From assembly GCF_050942215.1 (NCBI RefSeq), contig NZ_CP192056.1, positions 5,022,001 to 5,086,000 on the forward strand: a DNA stretch of 64,000 nucleotides, given 5' to 3'. Source of the stretch: Sphaerimonospora sp050942215. Lineage in GTDB: Bacteria; Actinomycetota; Actinomycetes; Streptosporangiales; Streptosporangiaceae. The notes beneath the pieces were generated by a model. That model did no database searches and was not told the DNA's origin. It saw only the letters and a list, made by a program, of their open reading frames with translations. This document shows positions 52,112 to 61,866 of the stretch, piece by piece. Position numbers and translations under genes: made by a program. Numbering within the stretch: position 1 is the stretch's first letter; every line of letters starts with the position of its first letter.

Positions 52112-52285
52112 CATCAGGCGGCCAGCCCGTCGTGCCCTGATCTGCGGCACAACGGCACTCTCAAGAACCTGATCATGAGCCCGTACGGAAAGCCGCGACG
52201 CCACCCGGAGACACGCCATCGGCTGCAGCAGCGCGGCGCGGGTGGCAACGGCAGCGGCGCGGGTTCACGATCAGGCTCTATAGCT

Positions 52286-54139
52286 CTATAGCACGTCGGC
52301 CGAGGCGTAAGCGGCGCCTGTGAATTCTTCACAGGCCAGCTCCCCAGCGTACTGGTGAAGCAACCGGGGCATCCAAAAGCTGTTGGGCGCGGTACTGCCC
52401 AGCAGTCCGGCGTCCAGCAGTTCTTCCAAGAGCGGTTCGACCTCCCGGCGGGCCATCCCGGTGAACCGCGCCACCTCCTCAAGCGTGAACTCCGGGCTCT
52501 TCACCTTCACCCCGATCAACCGGAACAGGTTCCGCCCGTCGCTGCTCAGGGAGGCGTATGAGCCCGCGAAGGAGCGACGCATGGAGATCGATCCTCGTCG
52601 CCCCACCGCCAGCCGCATGAGGGGATCGGCGGCCAGCCAGGCGACGAAGTCGGCCAGACTGTGGCCTGGCCAGTCGGCCAGCTTGGCGGCCGCGATGCGC
52701 AGCGCCAAGGGCAGGTGGCCGCAGAGTTCGGCCAGCCGCCAGGCGGCGTGCTGCTCCTCGCCGGAGATCAGCTCTCGGCCGAGGATGGTGGCGAGCAGTT
52801 CCAGCGAGCTGTCCGATGGTAGGGGTGGCAGCTCAAACGAGCGGACTCCCGCCCAGGCGGTCAACTCCAGGAGCCTTCGCCGACTGGTGGCGATGAAGGC
52901 GGCGTCGGGGCATCCGGTGAGGAGCGGCTGCACCTGCTCGGCATCCACGACGTCGTCGACCAGGATCAGAACGCCTCGCCCCCAGGTGGCGGCCCTGAGC
53001 GCGGACTGGCGGGCGATCTCGCCCTGCGGGATCTGCGCCGGATCCACCCCGGCCCGCTCCAGCAGCTCGGCGAGGACGTCAGCGGCTTGTCGCGGAGCGC
53101 CATCGGAATCCCTGAGGCGGACATACCATTGGCCGCCGGAGAAGAACCGGCTCACCTCATACGCCAGCCGCAGCGCGACGGCGGATTTCCCGACACCGGG
53201 CACACCCCGGATGATGGTGATCGTGGTGCCCGGCCGGTCCGAGTCTCGGATGACGTTGTCGGCGATCGTATCGATCAGTTTGCCCCGCCCTATCAGGTAG
53301 GGCGCGTCCGGCGGCAGTTGGCACGAGCCGGTCAACGGGGTCGAGGCCGCGGTTGGCATGAGCGCAATGGGCGCGGCGGCCCGGCCAGCGGGGGGATGTT
53401 CTCCCTTCAGCACGGCCAACTCCATGCGCTGGAGGCCGGGCCCGGGATCAACGCCCAGCTCATCGCGGAGAGTCTCCTTAATCCGCCGGTACTCCTCCAA
53501 CGCCTCGACTTGACGACCGGAGCCGTAAAGCGCCTCCATGAGCTGCTCCCAGAACCGCTCGCGGTGTGGGTGGGCAGCGGTAAGGGCGCGCAACTCCGCC
53601 ACCGCCGAGCGATACCGTCCAGCTTGGAGCTCAAGGTCCATCCGGCGTTCGGTGATTTCCAGCAACTGCTCGGTCAGGCGGGGAACCTCCTCACGGTGCA
53701 GCACCTCTGAGGGAATGTTGACCAGAGGCGGGCCATGCCACAGAGCAAGCGCCTCGTCCAGGTAACGCGCCTCCTCGACGGCGTTGCTCCTCTGTCGGCG
53801 GGCACGAGCGATGAGCTGGCGCAACCGCAGCAGGTCGAGGTTCTCCACGGAGGCGTCTATGCGGTACCCCCCGGGGAGCGTCCGGATCGGACAGTTGCCG
53901 ATGCCCTGATTCTGCAGGAACCGGCGCAGCCTCATGACGTATGTCTGCAGGGTGGCGTGCGCACTACGCGGCACCGAATCCCCCCACACGGTCTTGAGCA
54001 GGCGGTCGACCGAGACGAACTCGTTGGCGTGCAGCAAGAGTGTCGCAAGCACGACGCTAGGTTTTGTCGCGGGCAGGACGGTGACCCGTGACCTCATGGT
54101 GATCTCAGCGGAGCCTAAGAGTCTAAACTGAATGCTCAT
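52286..54139 (-). CDS. SARP-family transcriptional activator with NB-ARC domain
   Basis: A 617-aa AfsR-type regulator. Order: winged-helix OmpR-like domain (about 1-95; MSIQFRLLGSAEITM, LHANEFVSVDRLLKTVWGD, LQTYVMRLRRFL), bacterial transcriptional activation domain (about 100-245), and an NB-ARC ATPase (about 285-560) with P-loop GVPGVGKSA and Walker B GVLILVDDV, ending with a winged-helix-like segment. It lacks the TPR tail of full AfsR. ATG at 54139 follows GAAGGGAAGGG; the longer ORF's first 21 residues are not conserved. Its place between precursors and modification genes supports cluster-specific activation. Confidence 0.9.
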   Translation of the reverse strand: MSIQFRLLGSAEITMRSRVTVLPATKPSVVLATLLLHANEFVSVDRLLKTVWGDSVPRSAHATLQTYVMRLRRFLQNQGIGNCPIRTLPGGYRIDASVENLDLLRLRQLIARARRQRSNAVEEARYLDEALALWHGPPLVNIPSEVLHREEVPRLTEQLLEITERRMDLELQAGRYRSAVAELRALTAAHPHRERFWEQLMEALYGSGRQVEALEEYRRIKETLRDELGVDPGPGLQRMELAVLKGEHPPAGRAAAPIALMPTAASTPLTGSCQLPPDAPYLIGRGKLIDTIADNVIRDSDRPGTTITIIRGVPGVGKSAVALRLAYEVSRFFSGGQWYVRLRDSDGAPRQAADVLAELLERAGVDPAQIPQGEIARQSALRAATWGRGVLILVDDVVDAEQVQPLLTGCPDAAFIATSRRRLLELTAWAGVRSFELPPLPSDSSLELLATILGRELISGEEQHAAWRLAELCGHLPLALRIAAAKLADWPGHSLADFVAWLAADPLMRLAVGRRGSISMRRSFAGSYASLSSDGRNLFRLIGVKVKSPEFTLEEVARFTGMARREVEPLLEELLDAGLLGSTAPNSFWMPRLLHQYAGELACEEFTGAAYASADVL

Positions 54140-54202
54140 CGCCCTTCCCTTCTCGCCGACAACGCCAAAGTATTCAATTACTCCAAGAAGTTGGAAATAC
54201 AA

Positions 54203-54232
54203 ACTTAACAGGGGTCAACAAGGGTCGACAAG
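54203..54232 (-). promoter_or_regulatory. Three 10-bp direct repeats upstream of the SARP gene
   Basis: On the minus strand CTTGTCGACC, CTTGTTGACC and CCTGTTAAGT follow one another, 64-93 bp before the SARP start. They may be an autoregulatory or upstream-regulator site. The rest of the 373-bp gap (54140-54512) holds no gene. Confidence 0.45.
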
Positions 54233-54512
54233 GATTGCTTTTCAGCGAGAACTTTCAGCGCAACAACGAGGTCACATTCGGCAAGCCACTAACCACGGAA
54301 GGTGATATCTCCTGAAGTCGGCCAGCACCGTCTAGTGCACCAGAGCCGCTATCAACGCCACCAAAACGAGCTCAGGTTGGCGGCATGATCAAGGTCACTC
54401 AGAAGGAACTCCACCCATCGGAAACCGCGACCTCCTTGCAAACCGATCGGCGAATCCGTCATCTCGAAAGTCAGCATATTCTCGGCATTTCAGATCGGAG
54501 ATGGCGACCGCA

Positions 54513-55145
54513 TCAGTCACCATCGCCTTGACCGCGTTTCCCACCGCCGGGCGCCGACCTGGTGATGTGGACCGCGCCCCAGACCGCAAGTCCCCTGACC
54601 CGTACCACCGGACTGTCCTGCACCCCTGAGACGTCCTCGTCGTCCCCGTAGAAGGCACCGAGGAGGCCGACGCCCTCGAGTTGGACGGTCACATGCGCCG
54701 GAACAACGATCTCGATCCCGCCCATCAGCGCGAAACAGGTGATCACTGATTCCGCCTCGGTGAACCGGGCGTCGCGCAGGTCAAGCTCGGCCCGGCCCCA
54801 GAACGCGGCGCTTGTGTGCCGATGGGGCAGCACCCACCCGCCTTTGCGCCAACTCCCAGAGAAGATCGCCAAGGAGAAACGGGAACCGGGCCGCCCCCCG
54901 ATCCTTGAGTCGCGCCGCTCTCCTGTGAAGAGCGGCGAGCCATCCTCCACCAGGTCCTTCAGCGCACCGGCCAGTTCGCCGCGAGTACGAGCACGAAGCA
55001 CCGCTTCATGCCGCTCCTCCAGTTCCTCGAGGGCTAGCCGACCGTCCGCCGCGGCCTCGTTGAGAATGCTGAGGGCGAGTTCGCGATTGGCTGTGGAAAT
55101 GCGCAACCTCGCGCGGGTGGTGGGGAGGTCGTGCTCGTCGGTCAT
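54513..55145 (-). CDS. DUF1707 protein with LiaF-like C-terminal domain
   Basis: A 210-aa protein. The N-terminal DUF1707 segment (about 8-60; RARLRISTANRELALSILNEAAADGRLALEELEERHEAVLRARTRGEL) is followed by a C-terminal beta-helix-like domain (about 115-205; GRAELDLRDARF, CFALMGGIEIVVPAHVTVQLEG) of the cell-wall-active antibiotic response type. ATG at 55145 follows AGGAGGG. It is the last gene of the RiPP modification operon, so a role in sensing envelope stress or self-protection fits, but is unproved. Confidence 0.85.
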   Translation of the reverse strand: MTDEHDLPTTRARLRISTANRELALSILNEAAADGRLALEELEERHEAVLRARTRGELAGALKDLVEDGSPLFTGERRDSRIGGRPGSRFSLAIFSGSWRKGGWVLPHRHTSAAFWGRAELDLRDARFTEAESVITCFALMGGIEIVVPAHVTVQLEGVGLLGAFYGDDEDVSGVQDSPVVRVRGLAVWGAVHITRSAPGGGKRGQGDGD

Positions 55146-55161
55146 TCTCACCCTCCTGACC

Positions 55162-56346
55162 TCAGCGGCTGCGCGCCCCAAACGCCAGGAGCGCCCCGAC
55201 AGCCAAGCCCATGGCGACGATGGCGGCGGCCGCCTCTCCCCCAGTGAACAATGAAAGACCGTACCAGGACAGGGCAATCAGAAGGACGCCCAAGGCCAGG
55301 GCGGCGATAATCGAGGCCACGCCATACGCGAAGTACAGCACGGCGACGGACCGTGGATATTCCGGCGTCCGCCCACCACGCCGCAAGCGAGCGGCGAGAA
55401 GTCGCAGGCTGTCTCCCCGCAGATCGTCCATGCCCAGCGCATGATTGAGCATGGAATAGCCGTCGAACTGGAAGAACGGCACCAGGTTGACGAGAGCGGC
55501 GGCGCTACCGAAAACCAACAGCGCCGCGGTCAACTGACGGGTGCCGCTGCCTGGCTCGGCCGTCAACCAGACCGGGGCCACCGGCAGGAGCAGCAGCAGG
55601 GAGACAGCGGCACCGGCCGCAGCGGTATATACGCGATATCGACGCTTGGGGAAGAGCATCATGTCGTGGACCCTGCAGTAAGGCGCTAGGAACGGGAGTC
55701 GCCACATGATGCCGATCTCGCTCGCCGTACCGCCGAAGCGGATGCAGGTGAGGCCGTGCGCCATCTCATGGACGCCAAGGCTCAGCCAGAGGAAGAGCGC
55801 GACGACCAGCATCATCCACGGATCACGCCACACCGTGACCGCCTCGTCCCAAAGCGTGCGGATCTGGACCGCGATTCCCGCCTCCAAGATCACAACCGCG
55901 AGCAGCGCGGGAACGACGAACCAGGCGGAGTAAGTCCAGCCCAGGAAACCGAGCATGGTCCGCATGAACCGGTCAGGGTTGATCAGCGGTAGCCGTCCCC
56001 TCAGCAGGCTGCGCGGCGGCCCGGGCACGTCCGGTGGCGCCGACGTCTCCTCAGGGCCACCGGTGAGCAGGCCGCGGCGGCCCAGCGTGGCCAGGATCTG
56101 CCCCCACCTTTCCTCGTTCAGCCTTCGCTGAAAGACGCCGGCATACTCATCGCCGATCTGGGCCAACGTCGCCTGGCCGGTCAGGCGGACCATGATGAAG
56201 CCCTCCCGGGCGCCCACCTGGAAATAGTGGCCGGAGCGCTGATCTTTCACATAATGAACCAGAGCAGCGCCTTTGCGAACCGTCGATCCGATCACCACCT
56301 CCGGCCTCAGCCGGGGCCTGCTCTCCAGGAGCGCTGCGGGGCTCAC
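55162..56346 (-). CDS. PqqD-like domain fused to M50 membrane metalloprotease
   Basis: A 394-aa protein. Residues about 20-95 look like a PqqD/RRE fold (VIGSTVRKGAALVHYVKDQRSGHYFQVG, GQATLAQIGDEYA), the domain class that binds RiPP leaders. The rest is an M50 site-2-type protease with about six membrane helices; the zinc motif is HEMAH (His193, Glu194, His197) and the third ligand is in NLVPFFQFDGYSM (Asp295). GTG at 56346 overlaps the upstream stop by four bases. It could cut the leader inside the membrane, or process a sigma/anti-sigma partner, though none is nearby. Confidence 0.88.
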   Translation of the reverse strand: MSPAALLESRPRLRPEVVIGSTVRKGAALVHYVKDQRSGHYFQVGAREGFIMVRLTGQATLAQIGDEYAGVFQRRLNEERWGQILATLGRRGLLTGGPEETSAPPDVPGPPRSLLRGRLPLINPDRFMRTMLGFLGWTYSAWFVVPALLAVVILEAGIAVQIRTLWDEAVTVWRDPWMMLVVALFLWLSLGVHEMAHGLTCIRFGGTASEIGIMWRLPFLAPYCRVHDMMLFPKRRYRVYTAAAGAAVSLLLLLPVAPVWLTAEPGSGTRQLTAALLVFGSAAALVNLVPFFQFDGYSMLNHALGMDDLRGDSLRLLAARLRRGGRTPEYPRSVAVLYFAYGVASIIAALALGVLLIALSWYGLSLFTGGEAAAAIVAMGLAVGALLAFGARSR

Positions 56347-57437
56347 GCGGACTGCCCGACGACCGGCACGTAATCGCGCCCTGTCGCTCGGCAGAGCATA
56401 TAGGAGAGATAAGACTCATCCACCAGGCTGGCACCGAGCCGGTTGTTGGTCATGTGCATGTACGGCGAGAGCAGGATCCGCAAGGCCACTTCCGGATCGG
56501 TGATGGGCTCGTAGCCGACCACACCCCGGCCGTGGAACTGGCGCCGTCCGGAGACATCCCGGACCGGGAAGAGCAGTTTGCCCGATTCGGCGTACTCCAC
56601 GACCTTGGCTCGTAAATCCGCGCAGTGCTGAGCCCAAGCGCGCCCGAAGGTGGTGAGTCGGTTCAGCTCGGCGGAGGTCACCGCCTGATGGATCTCGCCG
56701 AAACGGCGCCGCAGGTCTGGGAGACTTTCGCGAAGGTTGCTCTCATATTGAGCGTCGCGTTGTTCATTGCCCAGTTTGAACCAGTCGTGCCAGAAGTGAT
56801 GGTAATCGTCCATAAATGCGGCGATCTCGTCCTGCTCGCGGAGGAAGGTGGCCGACATAATCATCATGAGCTGGGTGGCCAGGCCGAGCATGACCGTTCT
56901 CAGGTGCACATTGGTGGTCTCCACCAGCTCAAGCACCAGATCGCTGGAATGCTCGAAATGCCACTCGGCCAGCGCCACCCCTTCCTCACCACCGTACTTT
57001 CGATACTCCGGCTCATAGGCGAAGTAGTGGTAGGAGTTGTTGAGCCGAAACGGCATCTTTCCGCTTTCGCCGTAGCGGGCGATCCGCTCCTCCTCGCTGT
57101 ATTCCAAGCGGAACATCTCATCGTAGAACTCCCCCATGGACTCGGCGTCCATTTCGTACAGCGCGGGCCTGCGCTTCAGAAACGCCTCGATCGCCTCCTC
57201 CGTCGAGCGGCGGACCTCGTCGGTCAGCTCGGGCCGAGCCGGCTTCAGACGGAGCCGTACGTGCGGACCTTCCAGCCAGTAGTTGATGAAAAAGTACCGG
57301 GCCAGCAGTCCGCGATCGCGCAGGTCCCGGACGAGCGGGGCTACGCACTCGGTGAGCAGCGGCTTGGAGTCGCTGCTGTAGAAGATATGGACGGCCTGCC
57401 ACTCGCCGGCCTTCTGGGAAATTGACTCCAAAATCAT
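56343..57437 (-). CDS. SpaB_C / thiopeptide-type dehydratase elimination (or cyclase) protein
   Basis: A 364-aa stand-alone SpaB C-terminal-type protein: WQAVHIFYSSDSKPLLTECVAPLVRDL, then ARYFFINYWLEGPHVRLRLK, the family signature. Such proteins either remove glutamate from glutamylated Ser/Thr to give dehydroamino acids (elimination half of a split LanB) or catalyse the [4+2] cycloaddition that makes the thiopeptide pyridine. Because it sits 17 bp after the glutamylation gene and is the only such protein in the window, the elimination role is preferred. AGAAGGAG precedes the ATG. Confidence 0.88.
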   Translation of the reverse strand: MILESISQKAGEWQAVHIFYSSDSKPLLTECVAPLVRDLRDRGLLARYFFINYWLEGPHVRLRLKPARPELTDEVRRSTEEAIEAFLKRRPALYEMDAESMGEFYDEMFRLEYSEEERIARYGESGKMPFRLNNSYHYFAYEPEYRKYGGEEGVALAEWHFEHSSDLVLELVETTNVHLRTVMLGLATQLMMIMSATFLREQDEIAAFMDDYHHFWHDWFKLGNEQRDAQYESNLRESLPDLRRRFGEIHQAVTSAELNRLTTFGRAWAQHCADLRAKVVEYAESGKLLFPVRDVSGRRQFHGRGVVGYEPITDPEVALRILLSPYMHMTNNRLGASLVDESYLSYMLCRATGRDYVPVVGQSA

Positions 57438-57454
57438 CGCGAATTCTACTCCTT

Positions 57455-60226
57455 CTAACCGCGCAGGGGGCGATTTGTCCGGGTGATCTCGATGGTCTGC
57501 TCGGTTACATACCTGCCGTCCACGCCCCGTAGCCAGAGCTGATCAATGTCGGGCAGCATCTCCTGCATGACGACCCGCCGCCCGGCCAGACGGACGAGCT
57601 GGTCGAGGAGGCAGAGAGAGAAGTAGCTGTCGAAGTCGACGTACTGCGGTTTGATCGACCGCATGCCGCCCTGGTCGGCGTCCGGCTCCTCGGAGGTACG
57701 CGGATTGTCGGTTTGCACAAAGACCCGGGCAGGGATTCCGTTCGCGTGCCGCCAACGCTGCCAGGCGAGAAACCACTCGGCATCACTTGACGCCGCCGCT
57801 CTGTTCGGCAGATGGTCCGGATGCGTCTTCCAGGTATCGCGGACGAGCACCAGGTTGCGGTAACGAACTCGAGGGTGGCCGCCTATGGTCTTGTCCTCCA
57901 GCGGGTGGTCCACGCCGCTCCACAGGTCCAGCGCGGCCATCGAGGTGTGCGAGAAGAGCAGCAGCGCTCGCTGCACTTCCGGTAGCGCCATCGGCATCAG
58001 GAACCCCAGGTAGACCGGGATGACCTCAACATCCAAGTCACGGTGGCGCAGCAGAACCCGGTCGGTCGCCTCATCATGAACGATGATCAGATCGCTCACC
58101 GGAATCTGCGCCGTCGCCGGCCTGGTGCTGTTCTCTCCAGGACAGACCAGCTCGTACGGTGTGACCGGAGGGTGCAGGTTGAGGTTGGTGGTGTCGTAGC
58201 CACCGGTCAGCTCCGCGAAGACGGCGCCCTCCGGCTGGAGACCTGCCAGCATGTCGCGAAGCTGGGCGGCGAGTCCAGCGGTCCTCGCCTCATCACCGGC
58301 GGCCTCTTCGAAGCAGTGAGTGAAACGGGAGAAGAGTAGGGTCAACGCGCTGTAGGAGCGGTTGAACACGCCCAGCGGCGCCCCGTCCACGTTGGCCACT
58401 TGGAGGAAGAAGCTACGCGGGTCGAAAACCAGCCCGGAGGCGGGAAGCCGTTCGGCCACCGCGTCGAAGAAATCGTCGTCCAGTACCAGTTCCCGCGCGT
58501 CCGGCGGCAGCTCGGCATAGGCGATGCGCATACGCCGCTGCAACTCGCTTCGGGCCTCGTCGAGTGCGGTGATCTCGGGGAGGCGGAGCCAGTTCTCCTG
58601 AGGGAGGTAGTCACCGTTCTCGTCGAACGCCTGGCGGCGCTGGGCAGCCTTCAAGAGTTGGCCGTAGAAGTCACGGTGGAACTCATGGATGAAACGGAGA
58701 ACATCGGAGCAGCATCCTCCCCTGCCGTATCGGGCGAGGAAGAATCCCTTCAGCGAGAGCCGGTGCGGCAACATCATGTCGAAGAGCGGCAGAATGCGGC
58801 TGACCCCTCTGAGCGCAGGCACCAGTTCCCGATGCCACATTTCCTCATCTGCGACGACCCGCAGATCAGGCAGGCACACGTCTTCATAGACGAGAGTGCG
58901 GGAAGTGGTGACTTCGGTCTCGCCCAGGTCGTGCTGAGCCTCCGTCAGCTCGCTGCGGATGGCCTCCACCAGGCGACGGCGACCGGGTGGGTCGGCACTG
59001 CGGAACTCGTGGAGATGACCACGGATGAGATCGAGTCGATCCGCCAGCTCGTCGGACCACTCCCGTCCCAGCTGCGCGACCTGTTCACGGAAGCCGGTCA
59101 GCGGATCGGCGCTGTGAATGTCGACCTGGAGCGCCGGAATCGTCAGCAGGCTGAGGCGGAGCAGACGGCTCAGATACGCTTCGACCTCGGCTCGGTCCCG
59201 CCCCAGCGGGTCCTGCTGGTGGAGTCGCTCGGCCAACTCGCCGAGCCGGATGCGCGGTTCATTCTCCAAAATCTCCAGGACCTCTTTGAGCACCGTCCCA
59301 CGGGACAGGAAGAACAGGCTCTCCTCCAGGGAGTCGAAGGTCATCGCGGCGTCCGCGTCACCGGTGTGGCGGGTACGGCGGACATAGCGGACCCGGTTGC
59401 TGTCCGCGCTCCACCCGGTCGTGACCTCCACCGGCAGATCTCGGCGGAGGTCGGCGTTGCCAGAGATGACGTCGGCGAGGCGGGCCAGGGCCGCGACGTT
59501 CAACCGGGGGTGGCTACGCCCCAGCCCCCCGATCCGGCCCTCCACCACGAGCGCCGAGCCATCGCCACCCGGTCCGAAACGGCCCAGCGCCACCGTGGTC
59601 ATGCTGCTGAACGGGCTGGTCTTGCAGGCGGTGCGGTAGACGTACTCGAGCAGCGATCGCTCGATCCGACGAGCCCTCTTTCCCAGCGGGCCCGCCGGAG
59701 CCTCCAGGTAGGTCGGCAGGTAGCGATCCAACGAGGGGGAGGCCAGCATCAAACCGTGACGGAGTCTGGGGTCGAGGGCCAGCGCCCGCAGGTGCTCTTG
59801 TCCGGCCGAGATCTCCCCCTGCAGGAGATCCTCGCCTTCCCGCTCCAACAGGCTGTACTGCTCGCGCAGGTCCAGCCACTGAGCCACCTTTGCGCGACCG
59901 GACGGCCCCAGTCCGGCAGTCAGTCTCCGTGCTCTGGCCAGGTCCCGCGGGAGGCGCCGATTGAACACGTCACGTCGTAAGGCGACCAGATCGTGGCGCA
60001 GCCGATCCTCAGTCGCATCGCCCACCGCCGCCTCCAGCACATCGGTAGCGGGCGACTTAAGGTGGTCGAGACTGGTTTCCAGGGTCAGCATCCGATCGGC
60101 CCAGGCAATCGTGGCAGTAGCCCGCAATGCGTCCACAGCCCCCACCGGCAGGCCGGCCACTCTGAGCATGAACAGATCCGACAGGATCCACTTCTCAGCC
60201 ACGTTCGGCGCCATGCTCTGTAGCAT
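57455..60226 (-). CDS. Split LanB dehydratase, tRNA-dependent glutamylation half
   Basis: A 923-aa lantibiotic-dehydratase N-terminal-type protein, which uses Glu-tRNA to glutamylate core Ser/Thr. It is recognised by its size, the conserved YRTACKTSPFSSMTTVALGRFG region, GGYDTTNLNLHPPVTPYE and HPRVRYRNLVLVRDTWK near the end. It lacks the elimination domain, which the next gene supplies. AAGGAG lies 9 nt before the ATG. It is the main dehydration enzyme for cores with many Ser/Thr residues. Split dehydratases of this type occur in thiopeptide and goadsporin pathways. Confidence 0.92.
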   Translation of the reverse strand: MLQSMAPNVAEKWILSDLFMLRVAGLPVGAVDALRATATIAWADRMLTLETSLDHLKSPATDVLEAAVGDATEDRLRHDLVALRRDVFNRRLPRDLARARRLTAGLGPSGRAKVAQWLDLREQYSLLEREGEDLLQGEISAGQEHLRALALDPRLRHGLMLASPSLDRYLPTYLEAPAGPLGKRARRIERSLLEYVYRTACKTSPFSSMTTVALGRFGPGGDGSALVVEGRIGGLGRSHPRLNVAALARLADVISGNADLRRDLPVEVTTGWSADSNRVRYVRRTRHTGDADAAMTFDSLEESLFFLSRGTVLKEVLEILENEPRIRLGELAERLHQQDPLGRDRAEVEAYLSRLLRLSLLTIPALQVDIHSADPLTGFREQVAQLGREWSDELADRLDLIRGHLHEFRSADPPGRRRLVEAIRSELTEAQHDLGETEVTTSRTLVYEDVCLPDLRVVADEEMWHRELVPALRGVSRILPLFDMMLPHRLSLKGFFLARYGRGGCCSDVLRFIHEFHRDFYGQLLKAAQRRQAFDENGDYLPQENWLRLPEITALDEARSELQRRMRIAYAELPPDARELVLDDDFFDAVAERLPASGLVFDPRSFFLQVANVDGAPLGVFNRSYSALTLLFSRFTHCFEEAAGDEARTAGLAAQLRDMLAGLQPEGAVFAELTGGYDTTNLNLHPPVTPYELVCPGENSTRPATAQIPVSDLIIVHDEATDRVLLRHRDLDVEVIPVYLGFLMPMALPEVQRALLLFSHTSMAALDLWSGVDHPLEDKTIGGHPRVRYRNLVLVRDTWKTHPDHLPNRAAASSDAEWFLAWQRWRHANGIPARVFVQTDNPRTSEEPDADQGGMRSIKPQYVDFDSYFSLCLLDQLVRLAGRRVVMQEMLPDIDQLWLRGVDGRYVTEQTIEITRTNRPLRG

Positions 60227-60253
60227 TGAGTGCTCCTTAAATCGTGAACGAAT

Positions 60254-61852
60254 TCAGCCGATCCGACAGTCGAAATTCGCACCATCGCGCCGTTCATTGC
60301 CGATCATCAGGATCAGGAGCGGCCATTCGCCGGTTCCGGCGGTCCCGAGTTCCTCGGCGTAGGAGACGTTGTCGAAGCCGAGCGCGGCGCCGCAGCCCAC
60401 ACCGAGCGCGGCGCACGCGGTGTAAGCAACCTGAGCCACGGCACCCACCTCGGCGTTGACGTAGCGATAGCCGCGTGGGCCGACGGCCGACATGACCGCC
60501 TCCGGCCGGGCCATGACGACCAAGACGGCCGCAGCCTGTTCGAGGTTGTAGTTCTTGAGGAAGTAGTTGGTCTGGAGGAACCGCCCGTAGGCGCCGGAAG
60601 AAATCGCATGAAGCCGACGGGTCTCGGGGTCGTAGTCGTAACTGCCCTGCGGCAGGTTCTCGACGTGGTTGGCGAAGACGCAAAGCCTGGTCAGTGCAGG
60701 GGTGCCATCAGGAAGTTTGATGTTGGAAGGGAATTGGCCACCGACCGAAGCCGCGTTCAGCACGGCGGTGAGCGAGTCCAACGGAACTGGCCGGTGGCTG
60801 CTGAAACGGCCGAAGCTGCTGCGCCGAGCCCGCAGCGCGTCGGGAACGCTCATCGCGAGCGGCGCCGGCTCGGGCAGAGTAACTCCGGCAGTTCTGCCCC
60901 GGTCCGGGATGGAAGCCGCGCCGACGGCCAGCTCCTGAGGCTTGGGTCGTGGGGCAGAGCCGGCCTCCACCGTGGCCAGGTGAACGTTCTCAACCTGCTG
61001 AAAGCGAATGACCTTGCGCGAGCGTTCCTGCTCGACGAGCCGCACACTGGGCGTGGCGAACCCTGAGGCGGCCGACCGGGGTGCCTGATCGGACCAGGGC
61101 AAGGGGACAACGGCGAAGACGCTCTCGGCGTGGGTCTGCAGGCCGAGCAACTCGTTGAGGGCGGGCTCATCGAAGGCGAGGGCGGGACGCAGCGCCAGGC
61201 CGTGCGCCTTGGACCACATGTTCCAGGTGCCCAGAAGAGTGCCCACATCCATGGTGACCGCGTGGTAGGCGAAGCTGTTGTACTTGAACGCGTTCTTCCA
61301 GAATTTGATGCTGACCAGCAGAAACTGGTCGGTCTCAGCCGCCTGCGGGTCGTCGAGTGCGGCACGAACCTGCCCCACCGCGTCCCCAGCCAGCAGCCGC
61401 TGCATCTCATGATGGGAGGTCGAGTAGTAATAGACGCCGGGCAGCATCGGGCCGCTCCCGCCGGTTACCCAGTAGATCTCGGCCGGGTAGAGGCCGCCAC
61501 CGGACGCGGTCCCCCGCCACAGCACGGAGGTGCGGTAGTGGGAGAGGGTGTCCAAGTCGTGATTCGACTGAACCCCGAGTCGCCGCCCCAGCAGTCCGTA
61601 AGAGTCCCGGAGCATGTCACCCAGCAGGCCCAGGGTGAACCGTTCGTCCCCAGCATCGGTCCGAAGCGCATCCTCCAGGCTTGCCGCCTCCCGGGCTGCC
61701 GAATCGCTGCGCAGCGGAAAACGAGGGGCCCCCGCATAGACCTTGTGCCGCCGGGGCTTGTCTCCCCAATCCGGTTCGAAGTCCAGCGGCTCCATGGGGA
61801 TACGTCGACGGTGCACGATCGCGGTGAGGTACTCCTGGACGCTCATGGTCAC
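60254..61852 (-). CDS. Double SagB-type azoline dehydrogenase
   Basis: A 532-aa FMN enzyme with two nitroreductase-like halves: about 60-290 (GLYPAEIYWVTGG, YNSFAYHAVTMDVGTLLGTWNM) and about 325-525 (ARRSSFGRFSSHRPVPLDSLTAVLNAA, YRYVNAEVGAVAQVAYTACAALGVGCGAALG). SagB/TbtE-type enzymes oxidise azolines to azoles after YcaO action. A GTG at 61852 and an ATG at 61846 are both possible starts behind GAGGAAGG. It is 14 bp from the YcaO gene, in the same operon. Confidence 0.9.
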   Translation of the reverse strand: MTMSVQEYLTAIVHRRRIPMEPLDFEPDWGDKPRRHKVYAGAPRFPLRSDSAAREAASLEDALRTDAGDERFTLGLLGDMLRDSYGLLGRRLGVQSNHDLDTLSHYRTSVLWRGTASGGGLYPAEIYWVTGGSGPMLPGVYYYSTSHHEMQRLLAGDAVGQVRAALDDPQAAETDQFLLVSIKFWKNAFKYNSFAYHAVTMDVGTLLGTWNMWSKAHGLALRPALAFDEPALNELLGLQTHAESVFAVVPLPWSDQAPRSAASGFATPSVRLVEQERSRKVIRFQQVENVHLATVEAGSAPRPKPQELAVGAASIPDRGRTAGVTLPEPAPLAMSVPDALRARRSSFGRFSSHRPVPLDSLTAVLNAASVGGQFPSNIKLPDGTPALTRLCVFANHVENLPQGSYDYDPETRRLHAISSGAYGRFLQTNYFLKNYNLEQAAAVLVVMARPEAVMSAVGPRGYRYVNAEVGAVAQVAYTACAALGVGCGAALGFDNVSYAEELGTAGTGEWPLLILMIGNERRDGANFDCRIG

Positions 61853-61866
61853 ACCTTCCTCAGCAG

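Noticed and set aside
51434..52219. 261-codon Cys-rich minus-strand ORF covering the precursors
   Set aside because: The repeats come from the complement of the Ser/Cys codons; plus-strand reading gives three peptides with ribosome sites and a shared leader.
55162..56346. M50 protease considered as a general sigma-factor site-2 protease
   Set aside because: The N-terminal PqqD-like domain, absence of a PDZ domain and place within the RiPP operon favour a pathway role, though this remains open.
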